NCBI RefSeq assembly: GCF_001424125.1
Contig: NZ_LMQI01000001.1
Location: 585,688-649,687, forward strand
DNA: 64,000 nt
Reading direction: 5' to 3'
Origin: Cellulomonas sp. Leaf395
GTDB taxonomy: Bacteria > Actinomycetota > Actinomycetes > Actinomycetales > Cellulomonadaceae
The translations under genes and the position numbers were made by a program. Of the stretch, positions 9,053 to 17,036 are shown piece after piece (the stretch's first letter is position 1; each line of letters starts with the position of its first letter). The notes under the pieces were generated by a model. It was not told where the DNA came from, searched no databases, and saw only the letters and a list, made by a program, of their open reading frames with translations.

Positions 9053-9680
9053 TGAGGTGCCACTCCAGCGGTGTCGCGACGGCGTCGACCAGACGGTCGT
9101 GGCGCTCGCGGGGCAGCGGGCGCTTCTCGGCGTCGTAGAGCTCCTCGGGGAACACCAGGGCCACCACGGGGACCCCGGGCCGGAGGTGCTCGAGCGCGCG
9201 GTCGTACCAGCCGCCGCCCTGGCCGAGCCGCGCGCCGGTGGTGTCCACGGCGAGCGCGGGGGCGATCACGACGTCGGCGTCGGCCAGCGTCGCCGCCCCC
9301 AGCGTGGGACCGCCGGGCTCCGGCGGGCGGCCGGGAGCGCGCTCGCGCAGGTCGTCCGGTCCGGCGTACTCCGCCCAGTCCCGCTGCAGCCCGCTGCCCA
9401 GCACGGGCAGGAGCAGGCGGACTCCGCGGGCGGCGAGGGCCTCGAGCAGCGGGCCCGTTCCTGGTTCGGTGACGCGGGATGCGTAGACGGAGGCGCAGGT
9501 GGCGTCGGCGACCGCGGGGATGGTGAGCACGACGTCCACCAGGGCGTGGGCGGCGGCCTCGCGCTGTCGGACGGAGCGGATCTTGCGGGCGTTGCGGATC
9601 GCGATCCGCAGCCGCTCCTTGACGTCTTCGACCTCGTCCCCCTCGGACACGCGCGGATACGGCTGGGCGACGCTGCTCAT
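9042..9680 (-). CDS. 5-formyltetrahydrofolate cyclo-ligase
   Basis: A 212-residue ATP-dependent enzyme that converts 5-formyl-THF to 5,10-methenyl-THF, returning stored folate to one-carbon metabolism. It shows the family features: an N-terminal basic helix with R-x-x-RKIRSVRQRE, the middle VYASR and LLLPVL strands, and the C-terminal substrate/ATP loop GQGGGWYDRAL. The ATG at 9680 gives the usual length. It is divergent from galU with 120 bases between them, the same arrangement as Rv0992c-Rv0993 in M. tuberculosis. Its 3' end overlaps that of the acylase gene. Confidence 0.93.
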   Translation of the reverse strand: MSSVAQPYPRVSEGDEVEDVKERLRIAIRNARKIRSVRQREAAAHALVDVVLTIPAVADATCASVYASRVTEPGTGPLLEALAARGVRLLLPVLGSGLQRDWAEYAGPDDLRERAPGRPPEPGGPTLGAATLADADVVIAPALAVDTTGARLGQGGGWYDRALEHLRPGVPVVALVFPEELYDAEKRPLPRERHDRLVDAVATPLEWHLITA

Positions 9681-9788
9681 GGGTCCAGTGTCGCAAACCT
9701 CGTGGCCACCGGACGACCGTCCTGGGAATGAGGTCTGAACGCTTTGCCCCACGTGACGCACACCACTGCGGTTCCGGGACCACGCGGC

Positions 9789-9794
9789 TACTGT
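9789..9794 (+). promoter_or_regulatory. -10 hexamer of a leaderless promoter (galU)
   Basis: TACTGT ends six bases before the galU ATG, and no ribosome binding site is present, so a leaderless transcript is expected. Confidence 0.5.
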
Positions 9795-9800
9795 CCCGAC

Positions 9801-10715
9801 ATGACCATCCACAAGGCAGTCATCCCCGCCGCGGGCCTCGGGACCAGGTTCCTGCCCGCCACGAAGTCGACGCCCAAGGAGATGCTCCCGGTCGTCGACA
9901 AGCCGGCCATCCAGTACGTCGTCGAGGAAGCGGTCAGAGCCGGGCTCGACGACGTCCTGCTCATCACGGGCCGTTCCAAGCGCACGCTCGCCGACCACTT
10001 CGACGCGGTGCCGGAGCTCGAGGCAGCGCTCGAGGCGAAGGGCGACCTGGAGCGGCTCGCCAAGGTCCGTGAGTCCACCGACCTCGGTCACGTGCACTTC
10101 GTCCGCCAGGGTCAGCCGAGGGGCCTGGGGCACGCCGTGCTCCAGGCGAAGCACCACGTCGGTCACGAGCCGTTCGCCGTCCTGCTCGGCGACGACCTGA
10201 TCGACGAGCGCGACGAGCTGCTCAGCACCATGCTCGCCCTGCAGGAACGGACAGGCGGCTCGGTCATCGCGCTGCTCGAGGTCCCACCCGCGCAGATCTC
10301 CATGTACGGCTGCGCGGCGGTCGAGGAGCTCGAGGGCGCTGCGGATGGCGACCAAGTGCGCATCACCGCGCTCGTCGAGAAGCCCCCGGCCGACGAGGCG
10401 CCCAGCAACCTCGCGATCATCGGGCGCTACGTCCTGCACCCCGCCGTGTTCGAGGTGCTGGAGAACACCGACCCCGGCCGCGGCGGCGAGATCCAGCTGA
10501 CCGACGCGCTGGCGACGCTCGCCGGGCTGCCGGCGTCCGAGGGTGGCGGCGTGTACGGGGTGGTGTTCCGCGGACGTCGTTACGACACCGGCGACCGCCT
10601 GGACTACCTCAAGGCCGTCGTCCAGATCGCGGTCGACCGGCCTGACCTGGGACCCGAGTTCCGTACCTGGTTGGGCGAGTTCGCGGGGACTCTCAGCACG
10701 CCATTGTCCGACTGA
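9801..10715 (+). CDS. galU: UTP-glucose-1-phosphate uridylyltransferase
   Basis: Makes UDP-glucose from UTP and glucose-1-phosphate for cell-envelope glycans and trehalose/galactose metabolism. The 304-residue protein starts with the nucleotidyltransferase signature AVIPAAGLGTRFLPATKSTP, has PVVDKPAIQYVVEEA, the GDD metal site in VLLGDDLID, and the GalU-type VEKPP and RYDTGDRLDYLKA motifs. The ATG at 9801 places the catalytic loop at the proper distance from the N-terminus. It heads the galU-glp-rimJ-glpR locus, conserved across Actinomycetota. UDP-glucose made here may also feed the exopolysaccharide operon at 56-64 kb. Confidence 0.97.
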   Translation: MTIHKAVIPAAGLGTRFLPATKSTPKEMLPVVDKPAIQYVVEEAVRAGLDDVLLITGRSKRTLADHFDAVPELEAALEAKGDLERLAKVRESTDLGHVHFVRQGQPRGLGHAVLQAKHHVGHEPFAVLLGDDLIDERDELLSTMLALQERTGGSVIALLEVPPAQISMYGCAAVEELEGAADGDQVRITALVEKPPADEAPSNLAIIGRYVLHPAVFEVLENTDPGRGGEIQLTDALATLAGLPASEGGGVYGVVFRGRRYDTGDRLDYLKAVVQIAVDRPDLGPEFRTWLGEFAGTLSTPLSD

Positions 10716-10742
10716 CCTGCTGGGGCGGGGCAGAATGCCCGC

Positions 10743-11978
10743 ATGAGATCGGTCCAGGATCACCTAGCGGCCGTGCTGGCCGCCGTCGGACCGGTCGCAC
10801 CGCTCGACGTCGTCCTGCGCGACGCCGTCGGCTGCATCCTCGCCGCCGACGTCACGGCCACGCACGACCTCCCGGCGTTCGCGGTCGCCGCGCGCGACGG
10901 GTACGCGGTCGCGGCGTACGAGACCGCAGGTGCCGGGTACGCGAGCGCGCACTCGCTTCCGGTGGCGCACGACATCCGGCCGGGCGCCGGCCCGCTGCGG
11001 CTGGTGCCCGGCACCGCGGTGCGGATCGCGTCGGGCGCGGCGCTGCCGCTGGGGGCGGACTCGGTCGTGCCGCTGGAGGAGACCGACCGGGGGACCGCAC
11101 GGGTCGCCATGCAGCGCCCTGCGGTGCCCGGCCAGCACGTGCGGGCGGTGGCGTCCGACGTCCGGGCGGGCGACGTGGTGCTCGGGGCGGGGACCCGCCT
11201 GGGCGCCCGGCAGCTCGCCCTGGCCGCCGCGCTGGGCCGGGGGCGGCTGCACGTCCACCCGACGCCGCGCGTGGTCCTGATCTCGGTCGGTGACGAGCTG
11301 GTCGAGCCCGGGACGCACGCCGACCGGTCCGGTCATGGGGTGTTCGAGACCGATGGGCACGCGCTCGAGGCCGCGGTCCGGGACGCCGGCGCCGCGTCGG
11401 TCCGGGTCGGCATCCTCGGCGACGACCGCGCGATCCTGCGGGAAGCCATCGAGGACCAGCTGGTCCGCGCCGACCTGCTCGTCATCACCGGCGGGCTGTC
11501 CGAGCTGACCCATGACACGGTCAAGGACGTGCTGGCGACGATGGGCAGCGTGCGGCTGGACCAGGTCGCGATGACGCCCGGGCACCGGCACGGGTTCGGC
11601 ACCGTGGCCGACGACCTGGCCAGCGACAAGTCCGTCCCGATCTTCGCCCTGCAGGGGCACCCGGTCGCCGCGCAGGTCTCGTTCGAGGTGTTCGTCCGGC
11701 CGGCGCTGCGGGCGATGGCCGGGCACGCCGAGGTGTTCCGACCGTCGGTCGCGGCGGAGGCCGTCGAGGGCTGGGTCTCCCCACCTGGGCTGCGGCAGTT
11801 CGTGCCCGCGACGGTGCTCGGGTCCCCCGACGAGGGGTACCGCGTGACCCCGATCGGTGACCCGTCGGCGCCGACGGTCAGCGCGCTCGCGCACGCCAAC
11901 GCGCTCGCCGTGGTCGGCGAGCAGGACCTGACGGTGCATCCCGGACAGGTGATCCACTGCCTGGTCCTGGAGGGCTGA
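10743..11978 (+). CDS. glp: Gephyrin-like molybdopterin molybdotransferase MoeA / division protein Glp
   Basis: A 411-residue MoeA/gephyrin-E-type protein: N-terminal domain with LPAFAVAARDGYAV, domain with SGAALPLGADSVVP, the MPT-binding fold with STGDEL-like LISVGDELVEPG, and the C-terminal domain IV. MoeA inserts molybdate into adenylylated molybdopterin. However, the copy located between galU and rimJ is known in Corynebacterium as Glp, an FtsZ-binding division protein that works with the membrane receptor GlpR; the fourth gene here matches that receptor. The catalytic SGG-type loop reads VITGGLSELTHD rather than the canonical SGGVSVGxxD, which favours the division role. A CAGAAT hexamer six bases before ATG suggests a leaderless start. 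TGATG couples it to rimJ. Confidence 0.85.
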   Translation: MRSVQDHLAAVLAAVGPVAPLDVVLRDAVGCILAADVTATHDLPAFAVAARDGYAVAAYETAGAGYASAHSLPVAHDIRPGAGPLRLVPGTAVRIASGAALPLGADSVVPLEETDRGTARVAMQRPAVPGQHVRAVASDVRAGDVVLGAGTRLGARQLALAAALGRGRLHVHPTPRVVLISVGDELVEPGTHADRSGHGVFETDGHALEAAVRDAGAASVRVGILGDDRAILREAIEDQLVRADLLVITGGLSELTHDTVKDVLATMGSVRLDQVAMTPGHRHGFGTVADDLASDKSVPIFALQGHPVAAQVSFEVFVRPALRAMAGHAEVFRPSVAAEAVEGWVSPPGLRQFVPATVLGSPDEGYRVTPIGDPSAPTVSALAHANALAVVGEQDLTVHPGQVIHCLVLEG

Positions 11979-12577
11979 TGGCTTCCGGATGGCCCGCCGT
12001 GCTCGTCGAGGGCGACGTGCGCCTGCGTCCGCTGCGGCGGCGCGACCAGGACACGTGGATGGCGCTGCGCGCGCGGAACGCCGCCTGGCTGGAGCCGTGG
12101 GACGCCACGAGCCCCGTCCCGGTCTCGGGCCCGCGGCCGTCGTTCGGCACCTTCGTGCGGACCCTGTCCGCGCAGGCCCGGGCCGGGGTCACTTTGCCGT
12201 TCGCGATCGACCACGCCGACCGCCTCGTGGGGCAGCTGACCGTCTCCTCGATCATCTACGGCTCCCTGCGGTCCGCGGCCATCGGCTACTGGGTCTCCGA
12301 GCACGTCGCCGGTCTGGGCATCACCCCGACCGCCGTGGCGCTGGCCACGGACCACTGCTTCGGGGCGCTCGGGCTGCACCGCGTCGAGATCAACATCCGC
12401 CCCGAGAACGGTCCGTCGCTGCGCGTCGTCGAGAAGCTCGGGTTCCGCGACGAGGGGGTGCGGGAGAAGTACCTGCACATCCAGGACCGCTGGTGCGACC
12501 ACCGCACGTTCGCCCTGACCGTCGAGGACGTCCCCGACGGGCTCCTGTCCCGCTGGCGGTCGCGCTCTGTCGGGTGA
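11978..12577 (+). CDS. rimJ: GNAT acetyltransferase, RimJ/RimL type
   Basis: A 199-residue N-acetyltransferase of the ribosomal-protein alanine acetyltransferase family. It begins with the strand GDVRLRPLRRRD, has the acetyl-CoA loop region (GYWVSEHVAGLGITPTA), and ends the core with the conserved EINIRPENGPSLRVVEKLGF. Family members acetylate the N-terminal amine of proteins such as S5 or L12; the target here is unknown. Its ATG overlaps the glp stop codon by one base, so translation is probably coupled. The locus order equals Rv0994-Rv0995 in M. tuberculosis. Confidence 0.9.
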   Translation: MASGWPAVLVEGDVRLRPLRRRDQDTWMALRARNAAWLEPWDATSPVPVSGPRPSFGTFVRTLSAQARAGVTLPFAIDHADRLVGQLTVSSIIYGSLRSAAIGYWVSEHVAGLGITPTAVALATDHCFGALGLHRVEINIRPENGPSLRVVEKLGFRDEGVREKYLHIQDRWCDHRTFALTVEDVPDGLLSRWRSRSVG

Positions 12578-12640
12578 CGCACAGGCCGACACGCCGCGGT
12601 GGTCCCCGGCCGGTGCGGCCTCGGCGCCTAACGTCGTGAC

Positions 12641-13801
12641 GTGAACGATCTCGCAGGACCGGTCGCGCTCGCGCTGGTCGGCCTGTGGGTGGCGTACCTG
12701 GTGCCGCACAAGCTGCGACACCGGCAGCAGCTGCTGGAGTCCCGGGCGGACGACAGGTTCTCCGAGGCGCTGCGTGTGGTCGCAGTGAGCGACCGGCGCA
12801 TCCGCCAGGAGGCCGCCTCCGCGGAGTGCGGGCCGACAGCGAGCAGTACCGCGGGGCTGCTGGCCCCGGGCAAGGGGCTCCCGGTGGCCACCGGGAGCGC
12901 GACAGGAGGCACCACCGTGGACCGACCGCACGGCACACAGGACCGGATCACCGCCGACGCGGCCCGCCGCGCCGCGCAGGCGCGTGCAGCCCGGGCGGCC
13001 TCCGTCGCCCGCCGAGGTGCTGCCGCGCGCCGCCGTGCCCTCCTGGCCGGGTTCCTCGTCGTCGCGACCGTCGTCGGCTGGGCCGCCGTCGGTCTGAGCC
13101 CCCTGGTCACCTGGGTCGCCGGCGTCGTCCCGACCGTCCTGCTCGGCTCGGTCCTCGTGCTCGGCCGGCGCGCCGTCCTCGCAGGTCGGGAGGCCGACGA
13201 GGCCTGGGAGCAGAAGATCGCCGACGAGCGCCGCGTGGCATCCGGGCCGCGCACGGGCGCGATGCGTGCCGTGGCGACGGCCACGAAGGCCGACGCACCC
13301 GCCGCCAAGCCCGCCCCCGCCGCCAAGCCGGCCGTAGCCGCCGAGCCCGCCCCGGCAGCCGCTCCCGCCGAGGCTCCCCGCGAGGCGCCGACGGCCTTCG
13401 TGACGGGCCGCGCCGTGCACCCGTCCGACGCCAGCACCGAGGTGTTCGAGCGCATCGTCGCGGACAAGGGCGAGTCCGACGGCCCCGCCCGGCACGCCTC
13501 GACCGGGCAGGTGCCGGTGGTCCGTCGTCCCGCCAGCGAGCGCACCACGGAGGCGGCGAGCGAGGAGGACGAGGCGTGGTCGCCCGTCCCCGTCCCGCGT
13601 CCGACCTACACGATGAAGGCCCCGGCGCCGCGCCGGGAGCCCGCCCCGCTGGAGAACCTCGAGGGGTCGACGGCCGCCCGCACGCCTGCGGTCGACGCTC
13701 CCACCGACGCCGAGCGCGCACCGCTCGAGGCGCCGCTGGAGACCACCGGCAGCATCGACCTGAACGCGGTCCTGGCGAAGCGTCGCGTCGCCGGGGAGTG
13801 A
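12641..13801 (+). CDS. GlpR/SepX-like division membrane protein
   Basis: A 386-residue protein with an N-terminal membrane helix (GPVALALVGLWVAYLVP), a conserved short cytoplasmic stretch HKLRHRQQLLESRADDRFSEAL, two more membrane segments around residues 130-182, and a long Ala/Pro-rich cytoplasmic tail. The N-terminal helix followed by a basic stretch and R-F-S-x-A-x-R is the pattern of Streptomyces SepX and Corynebacterium GlpR, membrane partners of FtsZ and Glp. The position after galU-glp-rimJ is the conserved one (Rv0996). GTG at 12641 is preceded by TAACGT at six bases, suggesting its own leaderless promoter. Assignment by topology, motif and synteny. Confidence 0.8.
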   Translation: MNDLAGPVALALVGLWVAYLVPHKLRHRQQLLESRADDRFSEALRVVAVSDRRIRQEAASAECGPTASSTAGLLAPGKGLPVATGSATGGTTVDRPHGTQDRITADAARRAAQARAARAASVARRGAAARRRALLAGFLVVATVVGWAAVGLSPLVTWVAGVVPTVLLGSVLVLGRRAVLAGREADEAWEQKIADERRVASGPRTGAMRAVATATKADAPAAKPAPAAKPAVAAEPAPAAAPAEAPREAPTAFVTGRAVHPSDASTEVFERIVADKGESDGPARHASTGQVPVVRRPASERTTEAASEEDEAWSPVPVPRPTYTMKAPAPRREPAPLENLEGSTAARTPAVDAPTDAERAPLEAPLETTGSIDLNAVLAKRRVAGE

Positions 13802-13855
13802 CCCGTCGGATTTCGCGATCCACCGGGGCCTGGTGTTAGTCTTTAGGCCGCTCGC

Positions 13856-13930
<75 letters not shown>

Positions 13931-13936
13931 CGACGG

Positions 13937-13981
13937 GAACCCCGTCCGACCATCGGCACCGCCGACAGTCGGGCGGGGTTC
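13937..13981 (+). terminator. Hairpin terminator after tRNA-Ala
   Basis: Arms GAACCCCGTCCGAC (13937-13950) and GTCGGGCGGGGTTC (13968-13981) pair over 14 bases with one G-U, followed by a short T-containing stretch. It also faces the end of the convergent NUDIX gene. Confidence 0.75.
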
Positions 13982-14003
13982 TGTCGTTTCCGCTGAGAGG
14001 CCG

Positions 14004-14417
14004 TCAGGACCAGTGCCCGAGTGACCTCAGGAGGTCCGGGTACGCCGCGTCGGCGAGATCGAGCGCCAGGGCCTCCTCGAGCGAGAACCATCGCAGGTCG
14101 TCGTGCTCGTCGAGGGCGAGATTCCTCGGCTCGCCCGTCCAGCTCGTGACGTGCAGGAAGCGGATGTCCTCCAGCTCCTCGTCGAGGACCCAGTGCTCGA
14201 TCGTCGGGAGGGGGTGGCGGGCCCGGATGCCGAGCTCTTCCTCGAGCTCCCGGACCAGGCACTCGTCGGCGGTCTCTCCGTCCTCCAGGTGACCGCCCGG
14301 AAAGTCCCACACGTCGGGGTACCACTCGCGGTCGGGTCGGCGGTGCACCATCAGTACCGCGCCGGGGCGGGTCAGCACCCCGGCCACGACGATGTGCGAG
14401 CGGCGTTGCGGTTGCAC
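14004..14417 (-). CDS. NUDIX hydrolase
   Basis: A 137-residue NUDIX protein with a complete Nudix box, GGHLEDGETADECLVRELEE followed by ELGI, which matches GX5EX7REUXEEXGU; the RE-x2-EE glutamates would hold Mg2+. The family cleaves nucleoside diphosphates linked to another group; this member is close in style to MutT-like 8-oxo-dGTP or general house-cleaning enzymes, but its substrate is not evident. GTG at 14417 is chosen because GGAGG stands five bases upstream; the open frame extends further but without coding character. Convergent with tRNA-Ala. Confidence 0.9.
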   Translation of the reverse strand: MQPQRRSHIVVAGVLTRPGAVLMVHRRPDREWYPDVWDFPGGHLEDGETADECLVRELEEELGIRARHPLPTIEHWVLDEELEDIRFLHVTSWTGEPRNLALDEHDDLRWFSLEEALALDLADAAYPDLLRSLGHWS

Positions 14418-14469
14418 GCGTCCTCCGTGGGCGAGCGGCTCGTCGACATCCTGCCGGAGAGTGGCCGTT

Positions 14470-15426
14470 CTACTGCGCCTCGGCCGACGCTGCCGGCGCC
14501 GCACCGTCCGGCGATCGCCGTGCTGCATTGGCCTCGCGGACGACCGCCCAGGCATCCGCGACCGGACCCACGTGGCGGAGCTTGTCGGGGTTGATCACCG
14601 ACCGGATCGCCTGGATCCTGCCCTCGAGAACGTCCAGGGTCCAGGTGTTGATGACGTTGCCGTCTCGATCGCGGAAGATCGCACCCGGCTGGCCGTTCAC
14701 CTGGTGCTGCTCGACGGTGCCGCCGATGCTCATGAACGGCGGCGCGATCGCGGCGAGCAGGCGCGCCACGTTGTCGGCCCCGAAGATGCTCCTGGCCCAC
14801 TGCGGAGCCTTTCCGCCACCGTCCCCCACCATCTGGACGTCCGCCGCCAGGTAGCTCTGGAGCTGTTCGACGTCTCCGTCACGGAAGGCGTCGAGGAAGC
14901 GCTCCGCCAGCTGCTCGCCGTCGCGCCGGTCAGCCATGAACCGCGTCCGGCCGGCTTCCATGTGGCGACGAGCGCGGGCCGCGAGCTGACGGCACGCGGC
15001 CTCGGACCGGCCGACGGCCGTCGCGACGTCCGCGAAGCCGAACCCGAAGACCTCGCGCAGCACGAAGACCGCGCGCTCCAACGGGGTGAGCCTCTCCAGC
15101 AGGAGCAGGGCCGCCGTCGACACCGAGTCGGCCAGCTCCGCGGACCGCGCCGGATCCTCGTACGGATCCTCGAGCAGGGGTTCCGGCAGCCAGGTGCCGA
15201 CGTACTCCTCTCGCCGGACCCGGGCAGAGCGCAGCACGTCGATCGAGATCCGCGTCACCACGGCGCACAGGAACGCCTTGGTGGAGGTGGGTCGCGTCGG
15301 CGTGGACTGGTAGCGCAGCCAGGTCTCCTGCACCGCGTCCTCCGCCTCGGCCACACTGCCGAGGATCCGGTAGGAGATCGAGAACAGGAGTGGACGCAGG
15401 TGCTCGAACTCCTCCGGCTCGCTCAC
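14470..15426 (-). CDS. ECF41-type sigma factor with fused SnoaL-like C-terminal domain
   Basis: Extracytoplasmic-function sigma factor, 318 residues from GTG at 15426. Sigma region 2 (AEAEDAVQETWLRY) and region 4 (LERAVFVLREVFGFGFADVA) are followed by a SnoaL-like domain. All three ECF41 hallmarks are present: WLPEP in the linker, DGGGK, and NPDKL near the end. In this group the C-terminal domain replaces an anti-sigma factor and sets activity, and the sigma factor drives an adjacent promoter TGTCACA-N16-CGTC; exactly that sequence lies at 15613-15639. Its GTG overlaps the stop of the 48-codon frame upstream. The frame is also open, with no stop, back to the DoxX-like start at 16050. Confidence 0.9.
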   Translation of the reverse strand: MSEPEEFEHLRPLLFSISYRILGSVAEAEDAVQETWLRYQSTPTRPTSTKAFLCAVVTRISIDVLRSARVRREEYVGTWLPEPLLEDPYEDPARSAELADSVSTAALLLLERLTPLERAVFVLREVFGFGFADVATAVGRSEAACRQLAARARRHMEAGRTRFMADRRDGEQLAERFLDAFRDGDVEQLQSYLAADVQMVGDGGGKAPQWARSIFGADNVARLLAAIAPPFMSIGGTVEQHQVNGQPGAIFRDRDGNVINTWTLDVLEGRIQAIRSVINPDKLRHVGPVADAWAVVREANAARRSPDGAAPAASAEAQ

Positions 15427-15569
15427 GCGAGCTCTGCCGCGCCGTCGAGGTTCACCCAGGAGCTGCACCCACTGCTGTCCCCGACGAGAGGGGACTGGCG
15501 CTCGCGCACCAGGTCGACCTGGTCGTCGATCGCTCCCGTCCCCATCCTGCTTGCCACGAACACTCGCAT
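15423..15569 (-). pseudogene. Short frame after the ECF41 promoter, possible relic of an epimerase-type target gene
   Basis: A 48-codon frame with ATG at 15569, a good ribosome binding site (GGTGAGG) and a stop that overlaps the sigma-factor GTG. It begins MRVFVASRMGTGAIDD, which resembles the Rossmann start MRVFVAGATGxIG of NAD-dependent epimerases, then has no recognisable continuation. ECF41 operons normally carry an oxidoreductase, epimerase or carboxymuconolactone decarboxylase directly after the promoter, so this may be what is left of such a gene, or a leader peptide for translational coupling. Resemblance over so few residues is weak evidence. Confidence 0.45.
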
Positions 15570-16050
15570 GATCCTCACCTTTCCTCAGGCCCGAGGTGGT
15601 CTCCACCCCTGAGACGAGACGCGGCGGGCATCTGTGACATGGAGCGCCGGAAACCACCGGCCGGCGGGATCCTGTGAAGGGCTCGGCGACGAGGCGTCCC
15701 CACGCCACGAAGACGAGCAGGCTGAGGTACACGAGGTTCAGCAGCACGTGGAGGTACTCGTGGAGACGGAAGGTCACCGTCGCGGCGCCGACCAAGATCA
15801 GCGCCAGGCCGATCGCGGCCAGCGGCACCAGGACCGGCGCGATGTCGAGAACTGCGGGTAGGACCAGGCCCACGGCGCCCACGATCTCGATGGCGCCGAG
15901 GGCCTTCACGAAGCCGGGGCTGAACAGGCTGACCCAGGCCGCGCCCGGAGCCTTGGCCAGCTTGTCGTAGGGGATGAACAGCTTGTTGGCGCCGGCGAAC
16001 GCGAAGAGCGCCGCCATGACTCCGGCAACGATCCACAGGGCGGTGTTCAT
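15427..16050 (-). CDS. DoxX-like membrane protein, frame continuous with ECF41 sigma gene
   Basis: From ATG at 16050 (ribosome binding site GAGGAGGAGA) about 125 residues encode a four-helix DoxX-like membrane protein: an N-terminal helix with AFAGANKLF, then helices around ALGAIEIVGAVGLVLP, VPLAAIGLALILVGAATV and LVYLSLLVFVAWGRL, ending AEPFTG. Homologues usually stop near here. In this sequence no stop occurs until 14470, giving one 526-codon frame through the ECF41 promoter and sigma gene. The 80 codons between the two domains are Arg/Gly-rich and look non-coding, so a lost stop or sequencing error is likelier than a working fusion. Coordinates given cover only the part upstream of the sigma start. 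Confidence 0.65.
15613..15639 (-). promoter_or_regulatory. ECF41-type promoter
   Basis: On the minus strand TGTCACA (15639-15633) is followed by 16 bases and CGTC (15616-15613), the exact element and spacing reported for ECF41 sigma factors. The predicted start of transcription lies about 40 bases before the ATG at 15569. Confidence 0.8.
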
Positions 16051-16130
16051 GACGATCTCCTCCTCGGTTACCTCGGCCCTGCCGGGCCCGTCATCTCTGA
16101 CGACGGAACTCGCCGGCGGGAGGTCACACG

Positions 16131-17024
16131 ATGAGCGGATCCCCTGCGCAGGACGCGGTGGCCGGCGCCTTCGAAGAGCAACGTCCGCGCCTCGTCGCCG
16201 TCGCCTACCGGATGCTCGGATCGCGGGTGGACGCCGAGGACGCCGTGCAGGAGGCGTGGCTGCGTCTCGCGCGCCAGGACGCGACGTCGATCGACAACCT
16301 CGCCGGGTGGCTGACCACCGTGGTGGGCCGGGTGTGCATCGATGTGCTCCGCTCGCGCGCGACCCGCTCCGAGGCGTCGTACGACGACCAGCTGCCGCAC
16401 CTGGTGGTGACCGAGGCCGACGGTGCCTCCCCCGAGGAGGAAGCGCTGCTGGCCGAGTCGGTCGGGCTTGCGCTGCTGGTGGTGCTCGACAGCCTGCGTC
16501 CGGCCGAGCGGCTGGCGTTCGTGCTGCACGACATGTTCGCGGTGCCGTTCGACGACATCGGCGAGATCATCGGCCGGTCCCCGGACGCGACCAACATGTT
16601 GGCGAGCCGGGCCCGACGCGAGGTGCAGGACACGCAACGTCCGCCCGACGAACGCCGCCGGGAGCGCGCGGTGGTCGACGCGTTCCTCACGGCGGCGCGG
16701 CTGGGTGACTTCGAGGGGTTGGTGCAGCTGCTCGACCCGGCAGTGACCTGGCGCACCGTCACCGCTCGCGGCGTGATCGTGAGGCACGGGCCGACCGAGG
16801 TGGCCACGAGGATGCAGCGCGCGGCACGTGCCAAGGCGACCGCACGCCCCGTGCTGGTCAACGGGGACCCGGGCATCGTCGCCTACAGCGTCGACGGCGA
16901 GCCGCTGGGCGTGATGGGCTGCACCGTGGTGGACGGCCGGATCGTCGGGATCCTGTCGACGACCGACCCGGACCGGCTGGCGGCCATGGACCTCCCCGCC
17001 TCTCCTGCGGGGAGGCAGGCGTGA
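16131..17024 (+). CDS. ECF sigma factor with SnoaL-like C-terminal domain (SigJ-like)
   Basis: A 297-residue sigma factor divergent from the DoxX-like gene. Region 2 reads DAEDAVQEAWLRL and WLTTVVGRVCIDVLRSR; region 4 LRPAERLAFVLHDMFAVPFDDIGEIIGRS. The C-terminal 110 residues form a SnoaL-like domain. Unlike its neighbour it lacks WLPEP and DGGGK and has TDPDRL in place of NPDKL, so it belongs to a related SnoaL-fused group such as SigJ/ECF56 rather than ECF41 proper. ATG at 16131 follows GGGAGG. The 80-base divergent region has no exact TGTCACA-N16-CGTC element, so cross-regulation with the ECF41 protein is not supported by sequence. Confidence 0.88.
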   Translation: MSGSPAQDAVAGAFEEQRPRLVAVAYRMLGSRVDAEDAVQEAWLRLARQDATSIDNLAGWLTTVVGRVCIDVLRSRATRSEASYDDQLPHLVVTEADGASPEEEALLAESVGLALLVVLDSLRPAERLAFVLHDMFAVPFDDIGEIIGRSPDATNMLASRARREVQDTQRPPDERRRERAVVDAFLTAARLGDFEGLVQLLDPAVTWRTVTARGVIVRHGPTEVATRMQRAARAKATARPVLVNGDPGIVAYSVDGEPLGVMGCTVVDGRIVGILSTTDPDRLAAMDLPASPAGRQA

Positions 17025-17036
17025 GGACCGTCCCTC

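Noticed and set aside
15427-15650. Junction between DoxX-like and sigma domains as true coding sequence
   Set aside because: The segment is Arg/Gly-rich, contains the sigma promoter and a better-initiated frame in another register, so it is unlikely to be protein coding in the long frame.
16051-16130. ECF41-type promoter for the second sigma factor or the DoxX-like gene
   Set aside because: Only partial similarity (GTGTGACC, GGTCACAC) without a CGTC at the right distance; not enough to call.
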